Shown: in pieces, positions 1 to 6,099 of the stretch | How positions within the stretch are numbered: the first letter of the stretch is position 1 | Layout of the letters: each line of letters starts with the position of its first letter | From: Cyanobacteria bacterium TMED177 | Lineage (GTDB): Bacteria > Cyanobacteriota > Cyanobacteriia > PCC-6307 > Cyanobiaceae | Assembly: GCA_002170825.1 (NCBI GenBank) | Contig: NHIA01000056.1 | Location: forward strand, 3,857-9,955 | Length of the DNA: 6,099 nucleotides | Direction of reading: 5' to 3' | Program-made: the position numbers and the translations under genes | The notes under the pieces: model-generated | Database searches by the model: none | Seen by the model: the letters and a program-made list of their open reading frames with translations, nothing else | What the model was told of the DNA's origin: nothing

Positions 1-1124
1 AGGTCTTGAAACCATCCGCGCTTCCACAGGAAATAAGCCTGAATAAGTGCAATCAAAGTCATCAAGACTAACGAATAAATATAGCCGTACTTCCATTTTA
101 ATTCGGGCATATTCTCAAAATTCATTCCATATATACCAGCAATAAAGGTTAAAGGAGCAAAAATTGTACTAACAATAGTCAGTGTTTTGATAATTTGATT
201 CATTACATTACCCGTGCTTGCCATGTAAGCATCAGTAATACTGTTCAACTGCAGTCGGATACTGTCACCAATTTCAAGAAGTGTATTCACATGATTGGCC
301 ATATCATGAAGTCCTTCACGTGCTGCTGGCCCTAACAAACGTTGGCTTTGTCTAAGAAGAATAATAAGTTCATTGCGTAATGGCCACAACTGCCGACGTG
401 TAACCCGATGATTAAACCTAATCTGATAAGCCTTATTGAGGATTGATGGTTTTGGTTTTAAAAGTGCACGTTCTTCTAGATCATCGAGAAAAATACTCAT
501 TGATTCAAGCATTGGCAGATAACTATCTAAGATATCATCAATAACAAAATGGAAAAGATTATCTAAATCAATTTCTTTAAGATGACTTGTCTTTGCATTA
601 AGCCATGCTTCAAGATCATTAAAATTTCGTTGCGGATTTTCTTGAATGGTAATCAGCATTCGATTATTCAAAACCAAATTGTATTGTGTGCTAATTAAAT
701 GGGTAGGGTCTGAGGCAAGAGAGAATTCATGCAGAACAGCCAAGACACAATTATTCGTAGAGGTAATTCTCGACTTCTGCGGAAATGTAAGCAATATTTC
801 AACAACACTTTGATCCAATGATAATAGAGATAGGCATTTTTTAAGATGTTCTAGATCGCCAAGTCCACGAAATTGTAACCACATCAAAGATTGAGAGGAT
901 ATAAATGATTGTAAGTCTTCACTACTGCGAAGATTGAAGGATGACACTTGCTCAGCATTAAATTGCAAGATTTTGCATGAAAATGGTGCTTTGCCACCAT
1001 GAAGAAACAAATGTGCAGGTAAGTTTCCCGGACGCTCGAGCAAAGGCAGTGGTTCAGGAATACTATCAGGTGATAATCGATCACCTGGCTTAAATAATGA
1101 TTGGTCAGATGTTGGATCGGACAT
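1..1124 (-). CDS. corA: CorA-family Mg2+/divalent-cation transporter, 3' end cut by window edge
   Basis: Inner-membrane channel-like transporter expected to import Mg2+ (some relatives carry Co2+ or Ni2+, or export). Read from the minus strand, an uninterrupted frame runs from ATG at 1124 to the left edge: 374 full codons plus two bases. The family signature YGMN is at residues 332-335, followed by FENMPEL, the conserved periplasmic loop. The first membrane helix is about residues 312-332 and the second about 347-367, then a basic tail (KRGWF) that normally ends the protein, so only a few codons should be missing. The long N-terminal part (about 1-300) is the cytoplasmic domain; residues 170-300 are rich in charged helical sequence, as expected of the long stalk helix. 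Start choice: ATG at 1124 is preceded in frame by a stop (1134-1136) with no other ATG between. No clear Shine-Dalgarno sequence is visible. It is co-directional with the ggt genes but separated by 291 bp, so it probably has its own promoter. Ion specificity cannot be read from sequence. Confidence 0.9.
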   Translation of the reverse strand, partial: MSDPTSDQSLFKPGDRLSPDSIPEPLPLLERPGNLPAHLFLHGGKAPFSCKILQFNAEQVSSFNLRSSEDLQSFISSQSLMWLQFRGLGDLEHLKKCLSLLSLDQSVVEILLTFPQKSRITSTNNCVLAVLHEFSLASDPTHLISTQYNLVLNNRMLITIQENPQRNFNDLEAWLNAKTSHLKEIDLDNLFHFVIDDILDSYLPMLESMSIFLDDLEERALLKPKPSILNKAYQIRFNHRVTRRQLWPLRNELIILLRQSQRLLGPAAREGLHDMANHVNTLLEIGDSIRLQLNSITDAYMASTGNVMNQIIKTLTIVSTIFAPLTFIAGIYGMNFENMPELKWKYGYIYSLVLMTLIALIQAYFLWKRGWFQD

Positions 1125-1221
1125 GTGACGATTCTAATAACCATATTATGAACGCGTATTGACAGATTGAGTATTATCTCGGATTCGTTTAACAATAAAA
1201 TGAAGGGACCGTTAAAAAGCA

Positions 1222-1258
1222 AAGATCGCACATGAACTCTCTAATTTGCAACGATCTT
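1222..1258. repeat. 7-bp inverted repeat in the corA upstream region
   Basis: AAGATCG (1222-1228) and its exact complement CGATCTT (1252-1258) are separated by 23 bases. The stem would form about 100 bases upstream of the corA start on the minus strand. It directly abuts and shares base 1258 with the next inverted repeat. It may be part of a structured leader or an operator half-site pair, or it may be chance. Confidence 0.35.
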
Positions 1259-1275
1259 CATCACAATAATGATGA
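1258..1275. repeat. 6-bp hairpin TCATCA/TGATGA
   Basis: TCATCA (1258-1263) pairs with TGATGA (1270-1275) across a 6-base loop. Its right arm shares bases 1272-1275 with the left arm of the larger dyad at 1272-1314, so the two stems cannot form at the same time in one RNA. The stem is short, so its importance is uncertain. Confidence 0.3.
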
Positions 1276-1314
1276 GTAAATATTAGCATCTAGAATTTAT
1301 AACTATTTACTCAT
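1272..1314. repeat. Perfect 11-bp inverted repeat with 21-base loop
   Basis: ATGAGTAAATA (1272-1282) and TATTTACTCAT (1304-1314) are exact reverse complements separated by 21 bases. The dyad sits about 100 bp past the ggtA stop and 150-190 bp before the corA start. No T run follows on the minus strand and the stem is AT-rich, so it does not look like a typical intrinsic terminator. A 3'-end stabilising or processing structure for the ggt mRNA, a protein-binding dyad, or a leader element of corA are all possible. The repeat is a direct observation; its role is inference. Confidence 0.55.
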
Positions 1315-1415
1315 GCAGGAGAAGCATTCCAAGCTTTAGGTTTATAAGCTGAAAAAACAGCAAGCACTCTTGTGATCTAAAATCAAGATTATAAGATTTT
1401 CTCTTAATTAAAAGT

Positions 1416-2408
1416 TCAACCTCTTGCGTTCGCATTTGAGATCTTACGCTGTCCAGTTTTCGCATCAAAATGAAAAACTTTAGACTTATCCCATTGTACG
1501 AATATACGCTCGGGACAGACGAATGATGGCTCAACTGTCATTCTTAATTCACCTTCATCAGAATCTAGATAGAGAAGTTGCGTATTACCTAACCACTCAC
1601 GGGCGAGTAGACGGCATGGTAGTCCAGAATCACTGATGGTTAAATTTTCGGGCCTAACAGCATCAATAGTATTATTACGTACTTTGAGGCAATTAATTTG
1701 TGGGCGACCTAAAAACTGTGCTACAAAAAGTGATTGTGGGTTATGGTACACATTAAATGGAGTGTCTAGTTGTTCAATCTGTCCATTGTTTAAGATGGCA
1801 ATTTTATTGGCCATAGCAAGGGCTTCATTTTGGTCATGAGTAACATAAAGCGTAGGTTTTTCCTGACTCAATATGAGGCTCCTTAGTTCAGGTCGGATTT
1901 TTTCTCTCAGTTGAGCATCAAGATTACTCATCGGCTCATCAAGTAAATAAACCTTTGGATCACGCAGCAAAGCACGAGCTAATGCCACTCTCTGTCTTTG
2001 TCCACCTGACAATGCAGACGGTAAATGGTTAGGACGATCACTTAATTGAACAATATCAAGAATATTTTGGATTCTTCTTGCTCTCTGCTCTGCTCGCATA
2101 CCTCGAACTCGCAAACCTAACTCAAGATTCTCATAGACAGTTAAATGAGGGAGTAGTGCATAGCTTTGGAAAACCATACCAATTGCACGCTCTGATGGTT
2201 GAAGATTAGTGATATCACGGTCGTCAATTTTGATTGATCCATGATCACATCGATCTAATCCAGCAATTAAGCGAAGAGCAGAACTCTTTCCACATCCACT
2301 CGGACCAACGACTACAAGACACTCGTTTTGCCTTACAGAAAAATTGAGATCCTTGACGATCCAGTTATTTCCAACTTTTCGACCGACAGATTTGAGAACA
2401 AGTGTCAT
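1416..2408 (-). CDS. ggtA: Glucosylglycerol ABC importer, ATP-binding subunit
   Basis: Cytoplasmic ATPase of the MalK/MsmK/UgpC type that drives solute import through GgtC/GgtD. All nucleotide-binding motifs are intact in the 330-residue product: Walker A GPSGCGKS (35-42), Q-loop glutamine Q81 in VFQSYALLPHL, signature LSGGQ (133-137), Walker B VYLLDEP (153-159) with catalytic E158, D-loop SNLD (161-164) and H-loop H191. The C-terminal part (about 235-330) is the regulatory OB/TOBE-like domain, with FLGRPQIN and VRPEN (251-255) matching the FxGxPxMN and RPE landmarks of MalK. At 330 residues it is somewhat shorter than MalK (about 370), the difference lying in this C-terminal domain. The ATG overlaps the ggtD stop by 4 bases (ATGA), with AAAGG just upstream as a possible ribosome site. 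It is the last gene of the unit. The ggtA name rests on the ggpS-ggtBCD context; by sequence alone it could serve other sugar importers. Confidence 0.9.
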   Translation of the reverse strand: MTLVLKSVGRKVGNNWIVKDLNFSVRQNECLVVVGPSGCGKSSALRLIAGLDRCDHGSIKIDDRDITNLQPSERAIGMVFQSYALLPHLTVYENLELGLRVRGMRAEQRARRIQNILDIVQLSDRPNHLPSALSGGQRQRVALARALLRDPKVYLLDEPMSNLDAQLREKIRPELRSLILSQEKPTLYVTHDQNEALAMANKIAILNNGQIEQLDTPFNVYHNPQSLFVAQFLGRPQINCLKVRNNTIDAVRPENLTISDSGLPCRLLAREWLGNTQLLYLDSDEGELRMTVEPSFVCPERIFVQWDKSKVFHFDAKTGQRKISNANARG

Positions 2409-3220
2409 CCTTTGATGGCTCCACTGGTTAGTCCAGATACGATTGGCTTCTGAAATACTATCACTAGTAAGATAAGAGGTATGGCACCAAGTACTGTTGC
2501 AGCTGCATAAGCACCGTAGGGAACAGAATGAATGGAAGAACCAGCGATTCTAGCCATAGCAACGGGAAGCGTTAGCTTAGAATTATCACTAATCCAAGTT
2601 AGTGCAATTGGATATTCATTCCAAGAGAAAAGAAAGATCAGGATTGCAGTACTCGCAATTGCTGGGGACAGTAATGGGATGTAGATCCATCTAAAACGTT
2701 TTATTAGCGATAGGCCTTCGACCCTTGCAGCATCATCCAGTTCTGAAGGAAGGGAAACAAAAGCGCTTGATAGCAGAAGTACAGCAAGTGGCTGTGATAA
2801 CGCTGTGTAGGGCAGTGCAAGTGCAATGAGATTATTGCCAAGAGAGAATGTTCTCGCCAATTCTAGTAAAGAAAGAAATAAGAGAACATATGGAAAAAGT
2901 GCACAAGCAACGAGAATAACTCTCACATAATTTGATGTCTTTCTTGAGAGCTTGCTAATCGAATAAGCAGCAGGAAGAGCCACAAACAATGTTAACAATG
3001 TTGATATTATCCCAACAAAGAAACTGTTCGCTAAGTACATGAAAAAAGGTGGATCAGATGAAATGACATTTCGATAATGGTCCAATGTCCATCTTTCTGA
3101 TAACTCAGCGAAGGGTGTCACAAGAGCCTGATCAGTAGAGAATGAGGTATAAAGTTGCCAAAGCAATGGCATGATTGACCAAACAAGAAGAAGGACGATC
3201 AAGGAGGATTTGAATTTCAT
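2405..3220 (-). CDS. ggtD: Glucosylglycerol ABC importer, permease subunit (MalG-like)
   Basis: Inner-membrane permease of the binding-protein-dependent sugar importer family (MalG-like half of the pair), 271 residues, the usual length. Six membrane segments can be picked out: about 6-25, 62-88, 98-121, 130-156, 187-208 and 237-257. The cytoplasmic EAA-type loop that docks on the ATPase is clear at about 160-186, with DDAARVEG followed by the conserved proline in YIPLL; the first residue of the classic EAA triplet is replaced by D. The C-terminus, VSGLTSGAIKG, is the MalG-type tail that in MalG contacts the ATPase dimer. Its ATG overlaps the ggtC stop by 4 bases and its stop overlaps the ggtA start by 4 bases, which suggests coupled translation. 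No good Shine-Dalgarno sequence precedes the start. Confidence 0.9.
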   Translation of the reverse strand: MKFKSSLIVLLLVWSIMPLLWQLYTSFSTDQALVTPFAELSERWTLDHYRNVISSDPPFFMYLANSFFVGIISTLLTLFVALPAAYSISKLSRKTSNYVRVILVACALFPYVLLFLSLLELARTFSLGNNLIALALPYTALSQPLAVLLLSSAFVSLPSELDDAARVEGLSLIKRFRWIYIPLLSPAIASTAILIFLFSWNEYPIALTWISDNSKLTLPVAMARIAGSSIHSVPYGAYAAATVLGAIPLILLVIVFQKPIVSGLTSGAIKG

Positions 3221-4092
3221 TTTGTGATCATAATTGAACGCTTTCTATTAAATAAGTGCACAAAAAACCAACAAGATGCAACGAGGATGCTTAACAAAAT
3301 AAAGCTACCGATTATAATCGTTGCTCCGTATCCGAAATCTAAAAATCGCAAAGCATTTAAGTATGCATACAGAGCAATACTTTCAGTGCTGCTGGCAGGA
3401 CCACCTCCAGTCATGACCTGTATAAGATCAAAAACACCAAACGCTTGAGCTAACCGAAACATAGCAGCAAGTCCAATGTAAGGCATAAGAAGGGGAAGGG
3501 TAATTCTTCTGAAACAGGAACTAGCGGATGCCCCTTCAAGTCTGCAGGCTTCATATAGGTCTGCAGGAATGCTTTGTAGGCCAGCAAGGAGTATTAAGGC
3601 AACAAAGGGTGTCGTTTTCCAGACATCTGAATAAACAGTAGCAATCCAAGCAGTGGATGGATTGCCAAGAATATTGAGGGATTGAGCACCCAGAGCAGTG
3701 GTGAACTGATCAATAGGACCGAAGGGGCTGTTAAAGATCCAACGCCATCCAAGGGCCATAACTGTTGTAGGCAAAGCCCAGGGTATTAATGATGACGAAC
3801 GTATCCACCCTCGAAACTTCATTGGGCGATGAAGGATCAAAGCAATGATCAATCCAAGTAATAATTCTATTCCAACTGAAGCAACCGAAAAACGTATTGT
3901 TTGGAGAAAATCTTGCCAATAACGATAATCATGGATAAAACGATTCCAGTTTGCCCATCCGTTAAAGATCGACCTGAAAGATGTTAAAACAGAATTTGCG
4001 TGAAGACTTAACCATAAATAGCTTAGTAAAGGAAAACCAAATACGATTCCTAAAAAAATAATTGATGGAAGTAATAAGGCGATCAAGATCAT
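3217..4092 (-). CDS. ggtC: Glucosylglycerol ABC importer, permease subunit (MalF-like)
   Basis: Inner-membrane permease pairing with GgtD to form the translocation pore, 291 residues, typical of the UgpA/LacF/ThuF group that lacks the extra N-terminal helices and large periplasmic loop of E. coli MalF. Hydrophobic segments fall at about 3-27, 65-88, 101-121, 150-173, 204-222 and 256-281. The ATPase-docking EAA loop is at 179-203: LYEACRLEGASASSCFRRIT followed by LP, with the EA, G and P landmarks present. The MTGGGPASSTE segment (227-237) is a common landmark of this permease class. The ATG at 4092 overlaps the ggtB stop as ATGA, and the stop overlaps the ggtD start in the same way. Assignment as a sugar permease is secure; glucosylglycerol specificity comes from the neighbouring ggpS. 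Confidence 0.9.
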   Translation of the reverse strand: MILIALLLPSIIFLGIVFGFPLLSYLWLSLHANSVLTSFRSIFNGWANWNRFIHDYRYWQDFLQTIRFSVASVGIELLLGLIIALILHRPMKFRGWIRSSSLIPWALPTTVMALGWRWIFNSPFGPIDQFTTALGAQSLNILGNPSTAWIATVYSDVWKTTPFVALILLAGLQSIPADLYEACRLEGASASSCFRRITLPLLMPYIGLAAMFRLAQAFGVFDLIQVMTGGGPASSTESIALYAYLNALRFLDFGYGATIIIGSFILLSILVASCWFFVHLFNRKRSIMITK

Positions 4093-5369
4093 GATGGAGT
4101 CCCACCAGCAGCGACTAGAATTTGTTCAGATGATCTATCTGCTCTATTCATTGACAACTTAGGCTTTTCTTCCCCAGTTAATGAGGCACTAAGGGATCGC
4201 TGAAGAACGTCACTGATTTGTGCATAGATTGGAGTTTCAGGCCTTAGCACCGCATTATTTAATGCTCTGGATAGCAACGCCAAGTGTGGATAGTCCTGAA
4301 TTAGTTCTAGATCTTCGTAAAGCGCTTTCACCGTCGGTGTATAACCGTGTTCGATGAACATAACTCTCTGTGCCTCGGCTGAGGTTAAATATTTGATGGC
4401 TTTAATGACTGCATCTTTATGGTTTGAACCACGAAGTAGAGTAAATCCCCAACTTCCTAGCGTTGAGGCTGGTTCCACACCAGGCAATGAAACCATTGTT
4501 GAGATTCCAATTTTCCCTCTGACCGGACTGTCTTGTTTTTGAAGTTCTGCCCATGCATACGGCCAATTCCTCATAAAAGCACTCTCACCAGATTGAAAAT
4601 TTCGTAGAGCCTCTGGCTCAGCAAATGTAGTGACAGCTCTAGGACTAATACCAGTTTCAATTAGATCCGTTAACCATTGAGCTGCTTCGACACCGGGCAC
4701 CTCATTCAATCCTAATGATTGGTTATTGACATCGAACCAATCTCCTCCGAATCCATCAATCATTTCCAAATAAACGCAACTCAAACCCTCATATTGTCGA
4801 CCTTGCCAAACGTATCCCCAGGGAACTTTTCCTTGCGTTTGCAACTGATTGCTAATCGATACTAACTCTGAAGGAGTTTTGGGTGGAGTGTTCATCAAAT
4901 CAGTACGCCAAAACAGGAGCCCCATATCAGCTACTAATGGCCATCGATAAAGAGTTCCCTCAAAATCATTCCCTTTTTCTGCACCACTAGCAAGGTCTGC
5001 AATATCAGTCTCATCGAAATATGGATCTAGACCTTCTAGCCAGCCCGCGCGAGCGTATTTGGGTAGCCAAGTGATGTCCATCAATAGTCCATCAAATGGT
5101 GTATCTCCTAAGAGCAAGCTACTAATAGCAAGATCTGACATAGATTCTGTTTGTCTTGGACCACGTATGACATTCAAATGAATTTGATTTTTATAGAGAG
5201 TGTTGAAATTCTCAACAAGTTTGACTGTTGAATCAGCGAAAGGAGCGGGCATCAAAATTGAAATTGTTTCAATTTGGCTTGCAACTAAAGCTGGAGTCGT
5301 GCTTATTAATGCAACCAGGCAAATCAATCCAACAAGAAGTGATGAAAATTTTCTACGAGAGAACATCAT
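4089..5369 (-). CDS. ggtB: Glucosylglycerol-binding periplasmic protein (family 1 solute-binding protein)
   Basis: Exported receptor that should capture glucosylglycerol, and possibly sucrose or trehalose, and deliver it to GgtC/GgtD. It has 426 residues, normal for sugar-binding proteins of the MalE/ThuE class. The N-terminus is an export signal: SRRKF (4-8), hydrophobic core about 11-23, and a likely cleavage region near LVASQ (28-32). The paired arginines resemble a twin-arginine signal. C17 lies in the hydrophobic core without a small residue before it, so a lipoprotein signal is unlikely. Family landmarks include FDGLLMDITWLPKYA (92-106), W110 and L114 in AGWLEGLD, and the ligand-side segment FQSGESAFMRNWPYAW (258-273), followed by GSWGFTLL (305-312). 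Two ATG codons are adjacent (5369 and 5366), so the true start may be the second. It begins 8 bp after the ggpS stop with no strong ribosome site. Confidence 0.88.
   Translation of the reverse strand: MMFSRRKFSSLLVGLICLVALISTTPALVASQIETISILMPAPFADSTVKLVENFNTLYKNQIHLNVIRGPRQTESMSDLAISSLLLGDTPFDGLLMDITWLPKYARAGWLEGLDPYFDETDIADLASGAEKGNDFEGTLYRWPLVADMGLLFWRTDLMNTPPKTPSELVSISNQLQTQGKVPWGYVWQGRQYEGLSCVYLEMIDGFGGDWFDVNNQSLGLNEVPGVEAAQWLTDLIETGISPRAVTTFAEPEALRNFQSGESAFMRNWPYAWAELQKQDSPVRGKIGISTMVSLPGVEPASTLGSWGFTLLRGSNHKDAVIKAIKYLTSAEAQRVMFIEHGYTPTVKALYEDLELIQDYPHLALLSRALNNAVLRPETPIYAQISDVLQRSLSASLTGEEKPKLSMNRADRSSEQILVAAGGTPS
5255..5275 (-). repeat. 9-bp hairpin inside early ggtB
   Basis: AAATTGAAA (5255-5263) and TTTCAATTT (5267-5275) are exact reverse complements with a 3-base loop. 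In the mRNA this hairpin falls at about codons 32-39 of ggtB, just after the export signal. All pairs but two are A-U, so it is not very stable and may be a by-product of an AT-rich stretch encoding QIETISIL. Confidence 0.4.
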
Positions 5370-5377
5370 GAGTTTTT

Positions 5378-6099
5378 TTATTCTACTTCGAGTGATTGCA
5401 TTTGTTCATTAGCCCAATCTGAAACTGTAAAATCTTCCACAGCCGAGACCATTTTGCTGATTCTTATTATTTGCTCATCCTCAGGCATTTCAAGAGCTGA
5501 TTCAATCGCCTGATCCATTTGTTTGTGAGAGTAGGGATTGGTTAGTACTGCTCCATCAAGCACCACAGACGCTCCTGTAAATTCTGACAGTACCAAGACA
5601 CCATCTCTTCCTTTTCGCGCGGCTACATATTCCTTAGCGACAAGGTTGAGACCATCGCGTAATGGTGTAATCCAACAGATATCAGACATCGAAAACCAAG
5701 CAACCATTTCTTCATAGGGAATGCGATTTGTTGAGAATCGGATTGGAACCCAATCAATTAAACTAAAACGCCCATTGATTCGCCCAGCTGTTTCTTCAAT
5801 AAGGCGCTGGGTATCCTCGTAGATCTTCATACCTGAAGCGGCCGCTACACACGCCAACATCAAAACAACTTTGCCTCGTAGATCCTCACGTCGTTCAAGC
5901 AATCGCTCGAAAGCTAGTAGTAGCTCTTCATTTCCCTTTGTATAGTCAACACGACTTGCCGAAAGAATTAGTTTTCGCCCCTTTTTGGTATCTTCGTTAA
6001 TCTGCTTTGTTAAAGTAGCAACGTCGTCTCTCACGACCAAGGATTGAATGACATCCGGTGATGTTCCTACTGGTGAAGAGACCAATTTGACTTTTCGAC
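5378..6099 (-). CDS. ggpS: Glucosylglycerol-phosphate synthase, C-terminal part (start beyond window)
   Basis: Cytoplasmic GT20-family glycosyltransferase, related to trehalose-phosphate synthase, that transfers glucose from ADP-glucose to glycerol 3-phosphate; the product is then dephosphorylated to glucosylglycerol. The frame is open to the right edge (RKVKLVSSPVGT follows the edge), so the TTG at 6085 is an internal leucine codon and not a start. About 240 residues are present, roughly the C-terminal half of a protein of about 500. Visible landmarks are SRVDYTKG (5933-5956), AGRINGRF near 5770-5790, and the nucleotide-sugar-binding run ITPLRDGLNLVAKEYVA (5621-5671). The segment VAAASGMKIYED and the partner genes favour GgpS over trehalose-phosphate synthase, whose matching region usually reads differently (PTSRGDVQAY in E. 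coli OtsA). It ends with TAA 8 bp before ggtB, making it the first visible gene of the osmolyte operon. Whether the missing N-terminus carries anything unusual cannot be seen. Confidence 0.9.
   Translation of the reverse strand, partial: RKVKLVSSPVGTSPDVIQSLVVRDDVATLTKQINEDTKKGRKLILSASRVDYTKGNEELLLAFERLLERREDLRGKVVLMLACVAAASGMKIYEDTQRLIEETAGRINGRFSLIDWVPIRFSTNRIPYEEMVAWFSMSDICWITPLRDGLNLVAKEYVAARKGRDGVLVLSEFTGASVVLDGAVLTNPYSHKQMDQAIESALEMPEDEQIIRISKMVSAVEDFTVSDWANEQMQSLEVE

Larger units (their letters stand above)
1125..1415. other. AT-rich intergenic spacer between ggtA and corA
   Basis: This 291-bp stretch holds no convincing gene in either direction. It should carry the 3' end of the ggt transcript and the promoter and 5' leader of corA. 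I see three inverted repeats (listed separately), a small GCTG/CAGC hairpin with a loop of six identical bases (1348-1361, T on the minus strand), and an AAAATC/GATTTT dyad just past the ggtA stop. None is a GC-rich stem followed by a T run, so no standard intrinsic terminator can be called. Weak -10-like hexamers for corA on the minus strand are GATAAT (1173-1178) and CATAAT (1145-1150), but neither has a properly spaced -35 box. I saw no match to the Yfr1 core motif or to a tRNA. Confidence 0.6.

Noticed and set aside
884..1231. Minus-strand open frame of 115 codons overlapping corA
   Set aside because: It is out of frame with the 374-codon CorA reading frame that has clear family motifs, starts at GTG, and its product resembles no known protein; a shadow of corA.
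1348..1361. GCTG/CAGC hairpin as ggt-operon terminator
   Set aside because: Only four base pairs with a T-rich loop and no T run after the stem on the minus strand.
1307..1534. Minus-strand open frame of 75 codons across the ggtA 3' end
   Set aside because: Overlaps ggtA in another frame with no recognisable domain. Its left part falls in the spacer, but nothing supports translation.
1636..1839. Plus-strand frame antisense to ggtA
   Set aside because: Lies wholly within a well-supported ATPase gene and resembles nothing known.
3201..3207. AAGGAGG, a perfect Shine-Dalgarno-like sequence on the plus strand
   Set aside because: No start codon follows at suitable distance; on the minus strand it simply encodes serine and leucine codons in the ggtD N-terminus.
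3224..3448. Plus-strand frame antisense to ggtC
   Set aside because: Opposite strand to a well-supported permease gene, with no motif or promoter to support it.
3731..3919. Minus-strand 62-codon frame inside ggtC
   Set aside because: Alternate frame of the permease gene; no independent evidence.
5319..5321. C17 of GgtB as a lipoprotein attachment cysteine
   Set aside because: The preceding residues G-L-I do not fit a lipobox, which needs a small residue just before the cysteine, and the cysteine sits in the middle of the hydrophobic core.
4354..5412. Plus-strand frames at 4354-4542 and 5200-5412
   Set aside because: Both are antisense shadows of ggtB; the second also spans the ggpS-ggtB junction.
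6083..6085. TTG as start codon of the right-hand gene
   Set aside because: The frame stays open to the window edge and upstream codons continue the expected synthase sequence, so this is an internal codon.

Overview
The window reads as part of a cyanobacterial chromosome, most likely from the marine picocyanobacterial lineage (Prochlorococcus/Synechococcus). This rests on a GgpS-type glucosylglycerol-phosphate synthase directly followed by a complete Ggt-type ABC importer, a compatible-solute system characteristic of cyanobacteria, and on very tight gene packing. Lines counted by hand give roughly 42-50% G+C in the osmolyte genes, about 35-48% in the corA-like gene and under 30% in part of the spacer. 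The exact species cannot be read from the sequence alone.

All real genes lie on the minus strand, so transcription runs from the right end of the window to the left. From right to left: the C-terminal half of ggpS (5378-6099, its start lies beyond the window); ggtB, periplasmic solute-binding protein (4089-5369); ggtC and ggtD, the two inner-membrane permeases (3217-4092 and 2405-3220); ggtA, the ATPase (1416-2408); a 291-bp AT-rich spacer (1125-1415) with three inverted repeats; and a CorA-family divalent-cation transporter (1-1124) that lacks only its last few codons.

The five osmolyte genes form one compact transcription unit: 8 bp separate ggpS from ggtB, and each later junction is a 4-base ATGA stop/start overlap. 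GgpS makes glucosylglycerol phosphate from ADP-glucose and glycerol 3-phosphate. A phosphatase, not in this window, would release glucosylglycerol. GgtB, GgtC/GgtD and GgtA together would recapture glucosylglycerol (and perhaps sucrose or trehalose) that leaks out or is met outside. The unit therefore joins synthesis and retention of an osmoprotectant. The main promoter must lie upstream of ggpS, outside the window.

I see no RNA gene, insertion sequence, CRISPR array, prophage or defence gene. The system is a known one. The points worth a second look are the operon arrangement, a twin-arginine-like signal in GgtB, and the overlapping inverted repeats in the spacer before corA.
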